From Acestrorhynchus altus (lineage: Eukaryota; Chordata; Actinopteri; Characiformes; Acestrorhynchidae): 64,000 nucleotides of DNA. The stretch spans positions 22,772,806 to 22,836,805 of the forward strand of contig CM067521.1 of the NCBI GenBank assembly GCA_034509495.1. Reading direction: 5' to 3'. Shown here piece by piece: positions 24,030 through 36,109 of this stretch. A program made the position numbers and the translations under genes. The notes under the pieces were generated by a model that was given only the letters and a program-made list of their open reading frames with translations, made no database searches and was not told where the DNA came from. Position 1 is the first letter of the stretch. Each line of letters begins with the position of its first letter.

Positions 24030-24175
24030 TTATCCATCCATCCATCCATCCATCCATTTTCTGAACCGCTTATTCCTGAATAGGGTCACGGGTGAGCCAG
24101 TGCCCAGCCGGCAACTCTGAGCGCAAGGGTGGGAAACAACCCTAGACAGGGTGGTAATCTATCATAGGGCGCTAA
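24030..24175 (-). repeat. LINE/SINE 3' tail with (ATGG)n end
   Basis: On the minus strand the sequence runs CCTGTCTAGGGTTGTTTCCC, CACCCGTGACCCTATTCAGG, AATAAGCGGTTCAGAAAATG and then about six ATGG units. This is the common teleost non-LTR tail architecture. The class (RTE or L2 type) is not certain. Confidence 0.6.
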
Positions 24176-24184
24176 TCCATTCTT

Positions 24185-24200
24185 CATTATTATTATTATC

Positions 24201-24241
<41 letters not shown>

Positions 24242-24360
24242 TAATAATAATAACAATAATAATAATAACAATAACAATAATAACAATAACAATAATAACA
24301 ATAATAATAATAATAATAACAATAACAATAATAATAATAATAATATTATTATTGTTGTTA
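24185..24360. repeat. (ATT)n / (AAT,AAC)n compound repeat
   Basis: ATT units, then a long AAT/AAC array, then ATT/GTT units. The complementary ends can fold back on the array. Spurious poly-Leu and poly-Ile frames result. Confidence 0.95.
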
Positions 24361-24779
24361 GTGTGAAGTATTTTAGCCTGCTACTTGTATAACTGCATCA
24401 ACGTCAAACCCCCCTTTTATCACCTCCGCTGTGAAGAATTCAGACTATTTAATTAATAACCATTTGATTTAAAAAAGTTCTGACTGAATTAAGCAGAAAT
24501 CTACAGACTAATCAAAACATGAGTGAAGTGTGATTTGATTACTTTATGATTCTGATTGAAGTGTGAATTCATTCTCATTTGATTCTAATTTAAAGTGTGA
24601 TTTGATTCTGATTTAAATGTGATTTGGTTCCGAGTCTGGTTTGGCATTTAGTTTGCTTGAGTGGGTAAATGATTGGATAAAGATATGCACAAAATTGTGA
24701 CATTACACTCTAAAACAACAATGTCCATGTTTTTGGACAGTTCCTGGTGGAGGGACATACCGTAGTTTACTGCATTACC
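24361..24779. other. Intergenic, nothing recognised
   Basis: A TGATTTGATTCTGATT-like phrase recurs loosely in 24530-24620. No gene. Confidence 0.4.
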
Positions 24780-25360
24780 GCATTACCTCACCTTAATTGA
24801 AGTGTTTTTTGAAAGTATTTTATTTGCACAGTTGAAGCCGTTTCTCCCAGCAAGAGGTTTGTTTGGCAAGTGAGCCTGAAGTGACATGCAAAGCCCCTTT
24901 TCTCCAACTTTTACAAGGTGTTCAATGTCAGCAGTTCTCCATATTGAAATATTATTCAACTCTCCATTGACAAAACCATTTCCCGGTCCACCCACATTTG
25001 GCTTGGCAGCATTATCCGAGATCGGGGGGTCATAACAACTACAGATGCAGGTGGGACAGGGAAAGATTGAGTTGCTGCATAATTCTGAGAGCATTCCAGC
25101 TCTCTCGCAGTTTGTTCCATTTTACAGCTGCTCCTGTGTGTAATGTACGCCTCACTATGTAGCAGTATTCCCAGCAACCGTTGTGCACAACATGCGGATT
25201 ATATTTCAGATCGCGACTTAAGATGTGCGGGATTATCCTACGTTCCAGTCGAATGCAAGAAACGTGAACCAGAAAACAGAACCAGGCAACAGACATATAA
25301 ACCTCGGATTTTCTCAGAAACAGAAGCAGCTGAAGCTTCACATTTGGAGTTGATTTGATT
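24780..25360. other. Candidate conserved non-coding element
   Basis: Complex sequence with balanced composition. Three overlapping minus-strand frames of 73-103 codons and one plus frame exist but match nothing and lack splice signals, so I read this as non-coding. Confidence 0.35.
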
Positions 25361-26700
25361 CCACAGACTCTTTCTGAATCGTTTCCATTTTCACTTGTTA
25401 AAGTCTTGTTAAATATTTATTTGATTAATTTGATCTGCTCCTCTCGCGCTACCTTTGTTAAAATATTTGCTTTTTTGATCTTGCTTGTACAGCACTATTA
25501 GCTTGATATGAAATGTATGAAAAGTGCTAGATAAATAAGTTCTTTTTATTATTATTGCACTCCTGTGTTATTCCCACGTCCCGAGGAAAAAATAAATCTC
25601 ACAAAAACGAATGTTTAAATGCCGCCGTTCTTTGCACACAGATTACACCACGATCCCCAGTTTAGGGCACTGTAACATGTTCCCACGCGTAAGACGCCGT
25701 CAGAGCCGCTGGACGAATGCCCAGCAGCCCTGTAGCATTTGCTCCTGTAATAACATGATCTTCCCGAGAGCTCTCCCATTCAAGCTTTGACCAGGCCCTT
25801 TCTCTGGTGGGGGAGAGTGATAAATTGGAGGATAACAGAACTGATCGTTGTGCTGCCTCTATTCTTGAATTTGAGAAGAAAGATCACTAGAAGTATCATC
25901 ATCTTCCAAAACCACCAAGATTTTGCCATCCCCTGGATTGAATGTCTTTCAGAACATCTGCTGGAACACAAACAAAAAAAACACTTAGAGATTTAGTTTT
26001 TTGTTGTATAAATAGAAATAATTGTGACTTTTTGGGGTTTTTTGGGGGGTTTTTTTGGGTTTTTTTTCTACCACAGGGTTATTTTGCCTTAGAATTTTCA
26101 TTTACAGGCCAGAGAGTGAGCATATATCAGTATTTCAGCTTGATAAGGTCGCCAACACAACGACTGTTTGCCTCTGATGGGCCACCATTGGACCACATGG
26201 CTTATTCTCCTGTCTAACCCATTTTTAATCTTCTCGAACAGATTTGAAATGCACAGGGATTTTTATTTTAGAAAATAAATTAAGACAAATATTACAAAGT
26301 AAATAACATATTTTTACATTTTTGTTGACACTGTACTGCATGAAAATGATTTACTAAACTAATTTAACAGATAACAAAAGAATGATACATCTATAAAAAT
26401 GGGACTACAAATGGATTAGAAATTGAACCATAAAAAGTGTCATTTTGATTGATTCTCTGCTTAACCGCAGGTAGACCAACAGTGGTCCACTGTCCTTTTG
26501 CTATCAGGGAGAGGGCTTAGAGAAATACAAGCGGCGTTTTATTGGCTTATTTATGTCACAGCATAGTTTTTACAATGTAAAAAAACCCAAAAAAACAGTG
26601 TTCTATTTGTGCTGAGTTCTATTTACAACATTTCAAAGCATTTCCAAAAAACAGCCTCCTTAACTGGTGTTGAATAGCAGATCCAACCAAATGATGTCCC
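25361..26700. other. Intergenic sequence
   Basis: 25620-25800 is CpG-bearing and CNE-like (CCCACGCGTAAGACGCCGTC). 26030-26070 is a G/T-rich run. The remainder is A+T-rich with no recognised feature. Confidence 0.35.
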
Positions 26701-26714
26701 ACTTTCTGATGTCC

Positions 26715-26915
26715 TAGTTTATCATTAGATAGGCAGGTCTGGTGCTTAGGGAACCAGTCTTCTGACTCAAAGGTTGCTGGTTCAATTCCCTGAACTGGCA
26801 GGACATGACTGAATGCCCTTGAAGATGGCAATTAACCCCCTCAACAGCTCCCCAGGTGCTGTGGATAGGGCTGCCCACCACTCCAGGTATGTGTGCTCAC
26901 TGGGCCTTTCTTATT
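26715..26915 (+). repeat. tRNA-headed SINE (family A), sense copy
   Basis: The head reads like a tRNA: TCTGGTGCTTAGGGAACC, then GGTTGCTGGTTCAATTCCC (B-box match), followed by GGCAGGACATGACTGAATGC and GCTGCCCACCACTCCAGG. Opposite orientation to the other four copies. Confidence 0.7.
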
Positions 26916-28140
26916 TTCCATTGAGCTACTGTAAAGTTCATGAAACCAACCTGATGATGTCACACATCCTTCTAGAACAAAATGGTGCTAAACTTGCTAG
27001 AAAAGCTTCATTTAGATTGTTTTTTTAATTCAGTTTCAAGGTTTAGATTGGGAGTCTGTCCTTTAAATTGCATCAAATGCAGTTAGTCCTTCATGTCCAC
27101 TTTAAGACAGGCAAGACCTCATCATTTCACAGGAAATTTCGAGTTCAGTGACCACATTATCGATTTCTCATGCTTGTTGCAATGCATGTGTAGCCTGGTG
27201 TTATTTTCTCCCATTAGACAACAAAGGAATGACAACAGGTGGGTGTGCAAGGCAGTCTGAATGGAGCCAGAATGGAGAGCCAGGCTTTCTGGTTACCTTG
27301 GCAATGGCTCTGTTATGATCTAAACTTTTTAGGTGTCCCAGCAGAACCATAACTCTGTATAAAATGAGCAGGATTAAGTGAAGATATAGACATATAAAAA
27401 AACACACTTGGAAATAACTGAAGTCTCTTTAATTCTTTGCATTCATCTCTAAGGGGCTGCTAGTCAGCATGGTGGTCTCTTTGGCTGGAAGTTTTACTTC
27501 AAACTGAATTAAACTGTATTATTATATACCCTGATGTTATATATACACACCACCTTGATCCCTGATTCTGAAGCCCCCTTGGGCTCCTTTCAGTCAAAGG
27601 CTCATAAACACTTGTTCCAAAGTCCACTGCCAGGATATATGTCGTACTGGTCTACTGGTCCAAGGTCACCCAACCTGGTTATATACTTCTACCTTTCAGC
27701 AGCCAACCCTAATGGATCCCATATGGTCCTTTTTTTTTAACTACCTCTTTTAGAAGTCCTTGATTAGCTTAATGAGGTTTGTTAGATTTGGTTTGGAAGT
27801 GAAGCCTACAAGAAGGTAGATCTTCAGGAGGAGGGCTGGTGATAATGATTTGTGTGAATGAGGGGACCCTTACTGGAGTGACCCAGAAGGCCTCAAGACA
27901 TTTTGCCCCCTCAGACCTGCTCTGTCCTTGTTGGATCCCAGCTCCTCGGCCTCCATCTGAGCACCCAGAACCTGCCGACTCAACTCATCTGCAATGTATC
28001 TATACCAAGCTGTGCAAATATGTCCTCTATTCCAGAATGTTCAGGGACCTAAAGACTGGGAAGCCTGCTGGAAGTGAAGTTCCTCTCATGCTTCCAGAAT
28101 CAATACCCAGCCCTCTGGCCAGCAGGCTGTCCAGGACCTC
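26916..28140. other. Intergenic sequence with a short repeat relic
   Basis: About 27755-27845 (CCTTGATTAGCTTAATGAGG, then GATCTTCAGGAGGAGGGCTG) is a decayed dispersed repeat. A 107-codon plus frame at 27839-28162 matches nothing. No gene is supported. Confidence 0.35.
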
Positions 28141-28149
28141 TGATCGGCC

Positions 28150-28570
28150 AGACGAATGCTAATTTGATTTACCTCAGTACATTCGGCACGTTCTTGTCGA
28201 GTCGCACTGCAGCGTTCCCACACAGTGGGGCATTTCAAAATCAGGCAGAGGTAAATATTAGAGGAGACAAAAATCTCCAAGTGTTTAAGATGAGCTGGAG
28301 ATCAGGCCAAAATCAGAGAGGCAGTTAGTCTCCAGAAAATGTTTGCATGCGGCGAACCTCTGCGAGGGGCTGCTGCATGCTACAAGGCCACAGTCTGTGT
28401 CCAGTGTTTGTCTAAGGAGCCGTGAGTCAGCGTGGGTTAAACGGCAGCCTGTTTTCGCATGAGCTGCCAAGGGTTCGTTTGAGATTCTGCTCAGATGTAA
28501 GAAACTCCACGAGTTGTTTTGTAAGAGGAGTCAAAATGCTAAAAGGCAGATTAGGAAATCTCGAAACAAA
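28150..28570. other. Candidate conserved non-coding element
   Basis: Balanced, non-repetitive sequence (GTACATTCGGCACGTTC, GAGTCGCACTGCAGCG, GCATGAGCTGCCAAGGG). No coding evidence. Confidence 0.3.
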
Positions 28571-28879
28571 GGTCAAAATCAAGCAAGAAAATATTTACTA
28601 ACACACAAGATTTGTGTTTCGAAAGACTTCTAAATATGTAACGAAGTAATAGAACATATTGGCAATACAATTGGATGGATATACAAACCCAAGCATATGA
28701 AGGTCGTGACATAATTCTGCCTGGATTTCAGTAAACGCAACAAACTGAAAATTAACAAGTAAATATTTGACAAAAACATAAATATTCATTCAAATATTTA
28801 AATGGAGACAAATTTGAGGAGCTTAGGATAAAAAAAGACCCATGCTCAGTATTTGAGTCCTCGTCTTTTTGAAACTGAA
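28571..28879. other. Intergenic, A+T-rich
   Basis: Nothing recognised. Confidence 0.4.
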
Positions 28880-29440
28880 GCAGTAAAGCACCTTCATAAT
28901 CACACTACCACCACCATGTTTGACTGCTGCTTCTGCTTTTCATATTTTTTTTGGCTGTCTAGCTTTCAATAACAGTCTTGGAGGAATCAAGGTGGGTCTT
29001 CTTTGGGGCAAATTTGGGAAAAACCTATCGCTCATGGTTAGCAACTTAGCTATCCCATAGATATCATTGTCACCCAGCTTCTTTCTAATGGTGGATTCAT
29101 AAGAACATTGACCTGATCTGAGGTGAATGAATCCTGCAGTTCCGTAGAAATACGCCTGTATTATTTAGTGAGTTTTAGGTGAAAAGTCATGCTCTTAAAG
29201 GAGTTTTGGCAGGGTGTCTGCATCGGGGAAGACTCCCTACTGTTCCAAGTTATCTCCATTTAGAGATAATGGTTCTGACTGTGATATGCTGGAGTCCCAG
29301 AGCCTTGGAAATGGCTTTGTATCTTTCCAGACTTATATATTTCAATATATTTCAATAACGTTCTTTTTCATCTCTTCAGGAATGTTTTAATTGAGGTATA
29401 GCGTACTTGCTGTTGAGAGCTTTAAAGCTAATTCTCACTG
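28880..29440 (-). mobile_element. Tc1-type transposon relic (transposase N-terminal and central parts)
   Basis: Minus-strand text reads as a broken Tc1 transposase. The paired helix-turn-helix region lies at about 29400 down to 29220 (complement of CCAAGTTATCTCCATTTAGA, GATAATGGTTCTGACTGTGA and CTGGAGTCCCAGAGCC). The VKHGGGSV catalytic-core motif lies at about 28921 down to 28900 (complement of CACTACCACCACCATGTTTG). The part between them is shortened by deletion. Frameshifts make it non-functional. Confidence 0.75.
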
Positions 29441-29689
29441 CCGGAAAGGTTGATATTTAGGTTCACCGGGTCAGTAATTATGTCTTGTTTAACGGAGTGA
29501 ATAACTATGTGGGGAAATTCCTTTTTAACAAAGGGCCAGTTGGTGTTGACTAAATTTGTACTGGTCCATTATTATTTTTTACAGACCACCTCCTAGTTTC
29601 TACACTCTCTATGTTATCAGCTCCACTGACCACACAGAAGCACTCTGTAGTTCATCTGTATCTCTGCAGACTTCATTCTCCTCCTTTCA

Positions 29690-29925
29690 CCCTGATCTTC
29701 AATGATCAGGACCACACAGGACCACCACAGAGCAGCTATGATGTGGGTGGTGGGTCATTCTCAGCACTGCAGTCACACTGACATGGTGGTGGAGATGATC
29801 TTCTGTCTCTGACTTTACATCTACAAGGTGGAGAGACACTCGGTAGGAGTGTCTAATAGAGTGGACAGTGAGTGCACACAATGTTTAAACACTCCAGCAG
29901 CACTGCTGTCCGACCACTTTAAATA
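29690..29925 (+). mobile_element. Non-autonomous DNA transposon relic, family H copy 3
   Basis: CTTCAATGATCAGGACCACA, CCACCACAGAGCAGCTATGA and TCATTCTCAGCACTGCAGTC, then directly CTTTACATCTACAAGGTGG and TAGGAGTGTCTAATAGAGTG. The internal part found in copy 2 is missing here, so this copy is internally deleted. Confidence 0.7.
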
Positions 29926-30740
29926 GGCCAACAGAACCATGCTTAGCTCCATCAAGAACCTTTCTGAGGGTGTATGAGGGAGAAGACCTCCATGTTCTGA
30001 ATCATTTAGGAGTTCTTAGGATGGACTTCTTACAACTGGTGGTCTTTTACAGTCAAAGCAGAACGTATACATGCTATTGGAATACCAAGCTCTATAAGCC
30101 ATGGCCTTCTGCCCGGTTGTTGGTACAGTTTAAAACATATGCCACATCTCCAAGCATGGCAAGATGCTCCTAAACATGCTGTTAGTGTTGTAAAACAGCT
30201 GGGTGGTTTCTGTATCCTTCTCTGCTAATAACAGAGCTGAGGAAATAGCTCAGCAGTCCATGTAGACATGCAGACATCCTTGCAGTGGAGAGCCAACCAT
30301 CCACCCAGATCCAAGCTCGTGCCTGCTTTTTCAAGCTGTACCGTCTTTCACAACGAGTTCTTGAAAGGCACTGGAGATGCTCTCCAGCCTCTGAATCATG
30401 GGTAGAGTTTAGTTGAATCTTGAAAGCGTTACGCTTCCATGGAGACCAGTTGCTTGTCCGTTCTATGCAGATGATCTGAGAAATTGCAAACATTTGTCAG
30501 AAATGTGAATGTCACCAAGTGCTAATGATGTAACCATATGAACACAAGCTGTCACATCACATGTGATTGTGAGACTGCCAAAACACTGACATCTTGCTAT
30601 GGTTACAGCAGGACCTGTATAAAGGAATTCTTCACGTTCATGTACATTTGTGACTAATGTCCAATTCCTTGCATTTCCCAATCACACCGTGGAATGTGTT
30701 TGGACATAAATAGAATACCACTTATAAGTGGAATTCTATT
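29926..30740. other. Intergenic, nothing recognised
   Basis: Minus-strand frames of 72 and 103 codons match nothing. No gene is supported. Confidence 0.4.
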
Positions 30741-30744
30741 GCAT

Positions 30745-31340
30745 TGTCCGACACTTTCAAACATAGCACTGCCCACCGCCCCTCTTTTCCGCACATATGG
30801 CAGGTTCATTATAAAAGGCATCGACTGGTGCAGTATCTGCTCCATCTTTTAATTTTTTTCCCTTTTTAATTTCTCTTCCGACTCTCTCTCTCTCACACAC
30901 ACTCGCTCGCTCTCCCTCTCGGTGAGACATGTCTTTGATTAAATAAGAAGCCATGGGGGTGGATGTGGCTGTTAATTGTGGGTGGCTGTGGCTGAAGCTG
31001 AATCAACACAGTGCAGGGGTCATTAGAGCCCGCCGAGTCCGCTCGGCTCTGTTTGTCAAAACCCGACTCCCGGCTGCCCCCCACATCTGTTGTGCAAATT
31101 CCACCTTTAATTTAACTTTGTCCTGTGTTTGGTTCCTGCAATCCTCTGGAAAATAATCTTCCCCCTTCATCTCCGAAACCGCCATTATCCTCGCCGCTCT
31201 TTATTGTGCCGTGGCGGCGAGCTATTGTCCGACTACCAAACTTCAATTAAAACGGAGAGGAATATATCTGGGCATTCATCAATTGATTCATTATTCCACA
31301 ATCCGTCTCCCAGCAAGGATATTTGGATAGGTTGATTAAT
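30745..31340. other. Strong candidate conserved non-coding element
   Basis: Non-repetitive sequence apart from a short CT/CA run near 30880-30915. Rich in homeodomain-like and CpG motifs: GGCTGTTAATTGTGGG, CCACCTTTAATTTAAC, CTTCAATTAAAACGGAG, CATCAATTGATTCATTATTCC and AGCCCGCCGAGTCCGC. Frames of 60-68 codons on both strands match nothing. Regulatory function is inferred. Confidence 0.45.
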
Positions 31341-31811
31341 CTTTCTGTCATGCATCTATAAAGATGTATGATGATTACATTACAAAAAAATCAGCAAGAA
31401 GAAAGGAAAGCCGATTGGAGTATCAGAGCCGCAGCAGTAGTTTCATAAAACTGTAGTCTGTGATCACTTGATGTTGCTAATATGAGAAAAAGGTCTCTGA
31501 GAAAACAGTCCGAGAGCTCGTATCTGTCTTTGCAGGTTTTCCAGAGCATTGTGCGGCATTAGGATGGAAAACTAGCCTAAAGACATTCCTCTTCCTCTTG
31601 CTTGCATATTAAACTCGTGTTTCAGTCTGAAGTGCTAACAGCAGTGTGCTGGAGAGCTGGTGGGCCTTTACTGCAGTAGCCATTTTGGTGGGTCTACAGC
31701 GAGGAACTCTGCTCAACATATGTTTCTCATGAACGGCTCCATGCAGCACAGGACTGCTGTAAGACCACAAACTTGAAAAACAAGTGGGTAAAAGGGGGTG
31801 GGTGGTGGGGC
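31341..31811. other. Intergenic, nothing recognised
   Basis: No gene or repeat is recognised. Confidence 0.4.
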
Positions 31812-32310
31812 CTTGTCAGTTTGTGGACAAAAGAATTGGGACACCTGCTCATTCATTGTTTCTTCCCAAAAATCAAGGGTTTGACCTTCCTTTGGTGGAG
31901 TAAGTAAGGCTTTCCAGTAGATTTAAGAGCATTGCTTTGAGTTTTTGATTGCATTCAATGACAAGAGCATTAGTAGGTCAGGATGGTGGATGAGCACCAC
32001 TCCACCTCAACCCCAACTCATCCCAGTAGTGGATGGAGTGCCGTCATTCCAGAGTGCACAGTTCCACTGCTCTATAGCTCAAAGCTTGGGAGATTTGTAC
32101 CACAGTAGCCCATGTCTAGTTTTAGGCATGATGCCAATAGGTTGATGTTTATCTGCTCCAGTGGGTCATACTTCTCTACATGTATAAGACAATTTGTGTG
32201 TGTGTGTGCGCGCATTTGCACATCTGTTGTCACAAATGGGTGCAAATAAAAGTAAAGAGTGCATTCATTAGAAAGTGTGTCCAATAGCATCTGGACATAG
32301 TGTTCCACTT
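31812..32310 (+). mobile_element. Tc1/mariner-like MITE, family C, near-whole copy
   Basis: Starts GTGGACAAAAGAATTGGGAC, contains CTCATTCATTGTTTCTTCCC, CAAGAGCATTAGTAGGTCAG, GTTCCACTGCTC and GCATGATGCCAATAGG, and ends TGTGTCCAATAGCATCTGGA, CATAGTG. Its ends are roughly complementary (GGACAAAAG...GGGACAC versus GTGTCC...CTGGACATAG). Other copies: 36110-37203, 45068-45453, 55918-56075 and several fragments. Confidence 0.65.
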
Positions 32311-32369
32311 TACTAAAACACGACTGACTAATGCATTCTTGCATTCAAAAATGTAATGATCAACTGTTA

Positions 32370-32700
32370 AGGATCCTAAACAGTTTGAGGCTGAAGGTTC
32401 TTGGATCACTGGTTTGAATCCTGGATCATGCTGCTCGTCATCGGCAGCTGGAGTCTGAGAGAGCAGAATTGACCATGCTTTCTCTGGGTGGGTAGATGGT
32501 GCTCTCCCCAAAACTAGTGCAACTAGTGTAAGAGATGGGGACCCAGCGCTTTCCTTCGAAAATATGTTGGCTGCCGAGCAAAAATGCAATGCCAGCAGTA
32601 CAAACGAGGTGGTGGCTTCACATGTATAGGAGGAGGTATGTGCTTGGGAGCATCAGGGGAGCATCTTAACAGGGTTGGGTGATTGGCACTTGGTAAAAAA
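32370..32700 (+). repeat. tRNA-headed SINE (family B), copy
   Basis: CACTGGTTTGAATCCTGGAT (B-box-like), GCTCGTCATCGGCAGC, GCTTTCTCTGGGTGGGTAG, GGTGGTGGCTTCACATGTA and GGGTTGGGTGATTGGC in the order of the copy at 21853. Confidence 0.7.
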
Positions 32701-32884
32701 GAAAGAAATATAGACTTAAAAAAATCCATTAACAGTTTCATTTTAGTATGTGCCTCCATTTCCACTGGCTCAAAGGTAATTGGATATTTGATGATAAGCA
32801 ATTCCATGGATTGGTGTGATTTGTTGTTTTTGTTTTGTTATATTTCAACACAAATGAAAGGTGAGGATCTGATTCCAAATGTTG

Positions 32885-33600
32885 TCTCCAGCTGCTGTTC
32901 ATAGGAACTCTCAAAATGCATTCTTAAAAGCACTGGTGAGCTCAACTAACCCCAAAAAGACTTTACGGAGAGAAACCCCTTCACATCATCTGATAACATC
33001 AAGAACACAAGACAAGATCGTTGTCAAAGTCTGCAAGTGGTTCTTCAAGATCTAAACCAGTGGTAACATGCACAAACAGAAAAACCAGATTAGAAAGCCG
33101 GCCAAGTTCTGGAACAAGATACTTTGGACAGCTGAAGCCATCTGTCAAACATGGTGGATGGAGTTTAATGGCACGGACATGTTCGGCTGCCAAAGAAACG
33201 GACTCCCTTGTGTTTGATGATGTGCGTGCTGACAGAAATAGCAGGATGAAGTGTATAGACCTATATCTTCTGCTTCGATTCAGTCAGTCGCTGCAAAACT
33301 GGACGCTGCTTCAGAGTGCACGAGGATAGTAACCCAGAGCATGCAGTGAAAGCAACTCAAGACCTTGATAGTCTATGGTTTGGCAGAGTTCAGCTCATTT
33401 GAGCATTCTTTTTGCTTACTGAAGACAAGGCTGAAGGCAGAAAGACCCACAAATAAACAGCAACTGAAGGCAGCCGTATTAAAGGCCTGGCAAAGCTTCT
33501 CAAGGGAGGAAACTCAGCATTTGGTCCATGGCTTCCAGACTTTAGGAAGTAATTGACTGCAAAGCATTTGCATCCACGTATTAAAAATACCATTTTTTAT
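32885..33600 (+). mobile_element. Tc1-type transposon relic (central and C-terminal transposase)
   Basis: Broken plus-strand frames show the Tc1 transposase. SVKHGG followed by a SLMARTCSAAKETDSLVF-like stretch lies at 33145-33220 (catalytic core). LLKTRLKAERPTNKQQLKAA followed by a KAWQSFSREETQHLV-like stretch lies at 33420-33530 (C-terminal region). The frame changes between them and the HTH part is not recognisable, so it is a dead copy. Ends were not located. Confidence 0.8.
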
Positions 33601-33724
33601 TATAATAATAATTTTTCCAATTAGGATTGAGCCCAAGAAGATGGTAGGGCTATGCCAAAGTGACGTAATTTCTAAATGTTTACTGTAGTAAACTCATTAG
33701 TAAAATCATACATGGGTGATTCAA

Positions 33725-33960
33725 TCATAAGTGGCATCAAAAAGTACAAGTGTGGAGGGGATGCTAGTGATTCTTCAACCACTGGTGACACACAAGAACA
33801 GGGAACGCCAGATAAGAAAACATTTAAAAAAACGGACAAGTTCTAGAACAAGATCTGTCAAACATGGTGGAGGGAGTATTATGGCATGGGCATGTACTGC
33901 TGCCAGAGAAACCAGTTCATTGATCCAATGGGTGATCCAATCATAAGTGACTCAAGCACA
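33725..33960 (+). mobile_element. Second Tc1-type fragment beside the first
   Basis: KKRTSSRTRSVKHGGGSIMA followed by a WACTAARETSS-like stretch at 33810-33930 repeats the catalytic-core segment of the preceding relic. It differs in detail, so it is either a second insertion or a diverged tandem duplication. GGGTGATTCAATCATAAGTG at 33713 and GGGTGATCCAATCATAAGTG at 33931 bracket it as a direct repeat. Confidence 0.7.
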
Positions 33961-34865
33961 CATTGAAATCCAATCACTGAATCCAGTCATTCAGGCCACA
34001 TTTGGAGGTGGTCAGAGACGCATTTGACCACATTATTTTTGTAGTGTGAATGTCAATGTCTTGATGTGTTCCCAACTACAAAATACCACCTGCATCAACC
34101 ACGTCACTGCCCCAGCCAGAAAATACGTTATAACCACAAGACCAGACTGTCCACCGTCCACACACATTATCTGAGCATGCTACAACAAACTAACATGTAT
34201 ATTCTTGAGGTGATACTTGGGGTGTAGTCTGGGGCCAGGGTATGGCAACTATGCATGTCCCTGATGTGCACCATGTTGTACAATTGTGAGATACATGATC
34301 AACCGTATTCGCAGGAGGCACATTTAAAATGCCAGGTGTGAATGCCTTTGCGTTTTGGCTATCGTTTGCGATCATATCATCCAGGACGTGTGTCGGTGCC
34401 AGGCGTGAATGGGCCTTGTCAAGTTATCCATTTAGGGATTTCTCAGCTTTCTCAGTTATATTCCTTTTCTGTTATCTCAGACATCCTGCCTAGAAGTGTC
34501 CAGTCTCGGAACAGGGCGGTATCTTCAGCAAATCTTGGGATTTGAACCCATGACCTTCGGGATGCTGGCTCATCATTACCATTTTAAATGTTGTATTTCT
34601 CCACCAGTTACATTTTACGAGAGGGTAAATGTTTGTAACTTAAAAATAACACGTGTCATTTTCTTTTCCAGATTTGGGACAATTGAATTGATTTTGCTTA
34701 TTTGTTTGAGAAGATATTCCTATGTTCTTTTTTAAAACTGGATTCTGAGTTACAACTTGAACTGGGACGCCTTCCCAGAGCAATCTTCCACCCCTTCATA
34801 CTGCAGCGTCCAGCACACTTTTGCATCCATGAGACAGGAGTAGTAACAAATCAAAAAACATAGGC
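33961..34865. other. Intergenic, probably old repeat DNA
   Basis: GGGATTTGAACCCATGACC near 34538 resembles a SINE B-box complement. Otherwise nothing diagnostic. Confidence 0.3.
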
Positions 34866-34867
34866 CA

Positions 34868-34928
34868 AGATTTTTTTTTTTTCATTTTTATTATTAAATT
34901 TTTTTTTATGAGAAAAAAAAAAAAAAAG
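34868..34928. repeat. Poly(T) and poly(A) runs forming an inverted pair
   Basis: T-rich runs at 34870-34910 are followed by an A run at 34913-34927 that could fold back. Confidence 0.8.
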
Positions 34929-35099
34929 GAGTTGGGGAGCTTGTGCAAGCGCTGTGGTTCGAATAGTCTTGACTGCCAAAGGTTGCCTGCAAAGCACTAA
35001 CTGGAGATATGCATTCTTGTAATCGCTCCAAGCTTGTTGGCTTGCTGGGGCTTTGGAGTAGTTACACATGGCAAACGCTGAAAAACAACATTATATACG

Positions 35100-36050
35100 A
35101 TCGCTTGGAAGAAGGGATGGCAGATTAGGTGTTTCTTTCCTCTCGTTCTCTCAGATGCTGTTCACACAGACCATCATGTGTTCAGAGCTGACTTTTTGAC
35201 TGATATTGACTGTATCTCACCACACTTTTGGATCAACCAACTCACTATTAAATAAATAAAGGCTCCTAAAAGATTCATGAACAAACGATTCTAGGAATAA
35301 GCATTAATTGATAGAGAACCAAGGCTGGATCATAATAGGAAGACATTTGATTGCATCAGCCCATGAGTAATCCAGGAACAGCTGTTCTTAATTAGGGCAC
35401 TTTTACAGCCAGGTTATGAGCAGAACAGCTGAGTGGTAGCGTTCAGGTTTCTTGCAGTTCGTGAATTCGGTGTTGAGCAAGGAGAAATATTGCAAAACAA
35501 ACAGATGGCCGTGTTGGCAGAAACGGGATTGTGTCGGCTGACACAAGCAAGTTTTAATGGCTTTAAATTCCCACATAAATATCCAGAACAGCGTGTTATG
35601 GGATAAAATGTGACACTGTCCTCAACAATCGCTTGTGGCTTATGTGCTTCTTGAGAGATTGATAGCTGTGTCCTAATCCGGTTGGCTAATGATGACATTC
35701 CTTGTTTGAAACCAAGAAAAAAAAAAAAAAAAAAAAAGTGAAAGGGTTTCAACTTTGACTCATTCTCACCCCATTATGAAGCCCGAGATTAGTACCAGCG
35801 GGATAGAGGGCCACCACTGCCCACCAATCTTATCAACTCTGCGAAAACCTCAACAGACTGTAGAGCTATTCCTTATTTGTTGTTTCTATCTCAATTGCAG
35901 AGTTAATCTGTAACACATTTGTGCGGTCTGGCATGCCCCGAGTGGGTGCACTGTAGGCCGTGATTACGCACACTGCTTGCATGCTTGTATTACACACATA
36001 GTAAGACATAATGTACTGATGTAGACATTAGTTACACATTCCACCACATA
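35100..36050. other. Candidate conserved non-coding sequence
   Basis: Complex sequence with few repeats except a poly(A) run at 35717-35738. Includes GATAGCTGTGTCCTAATCC and GTTCTTAATTAGGGC. A 112-codon minus frame at 35414-35752 starts in the poly(T) complement and matches nothing. Confidence 0.3.
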
Positions 36051-36109
36051 TATCTACACATGTACTTGTACGGCATGAATATACATGAAGTAACAGTGTA
36101 GATCTATAC

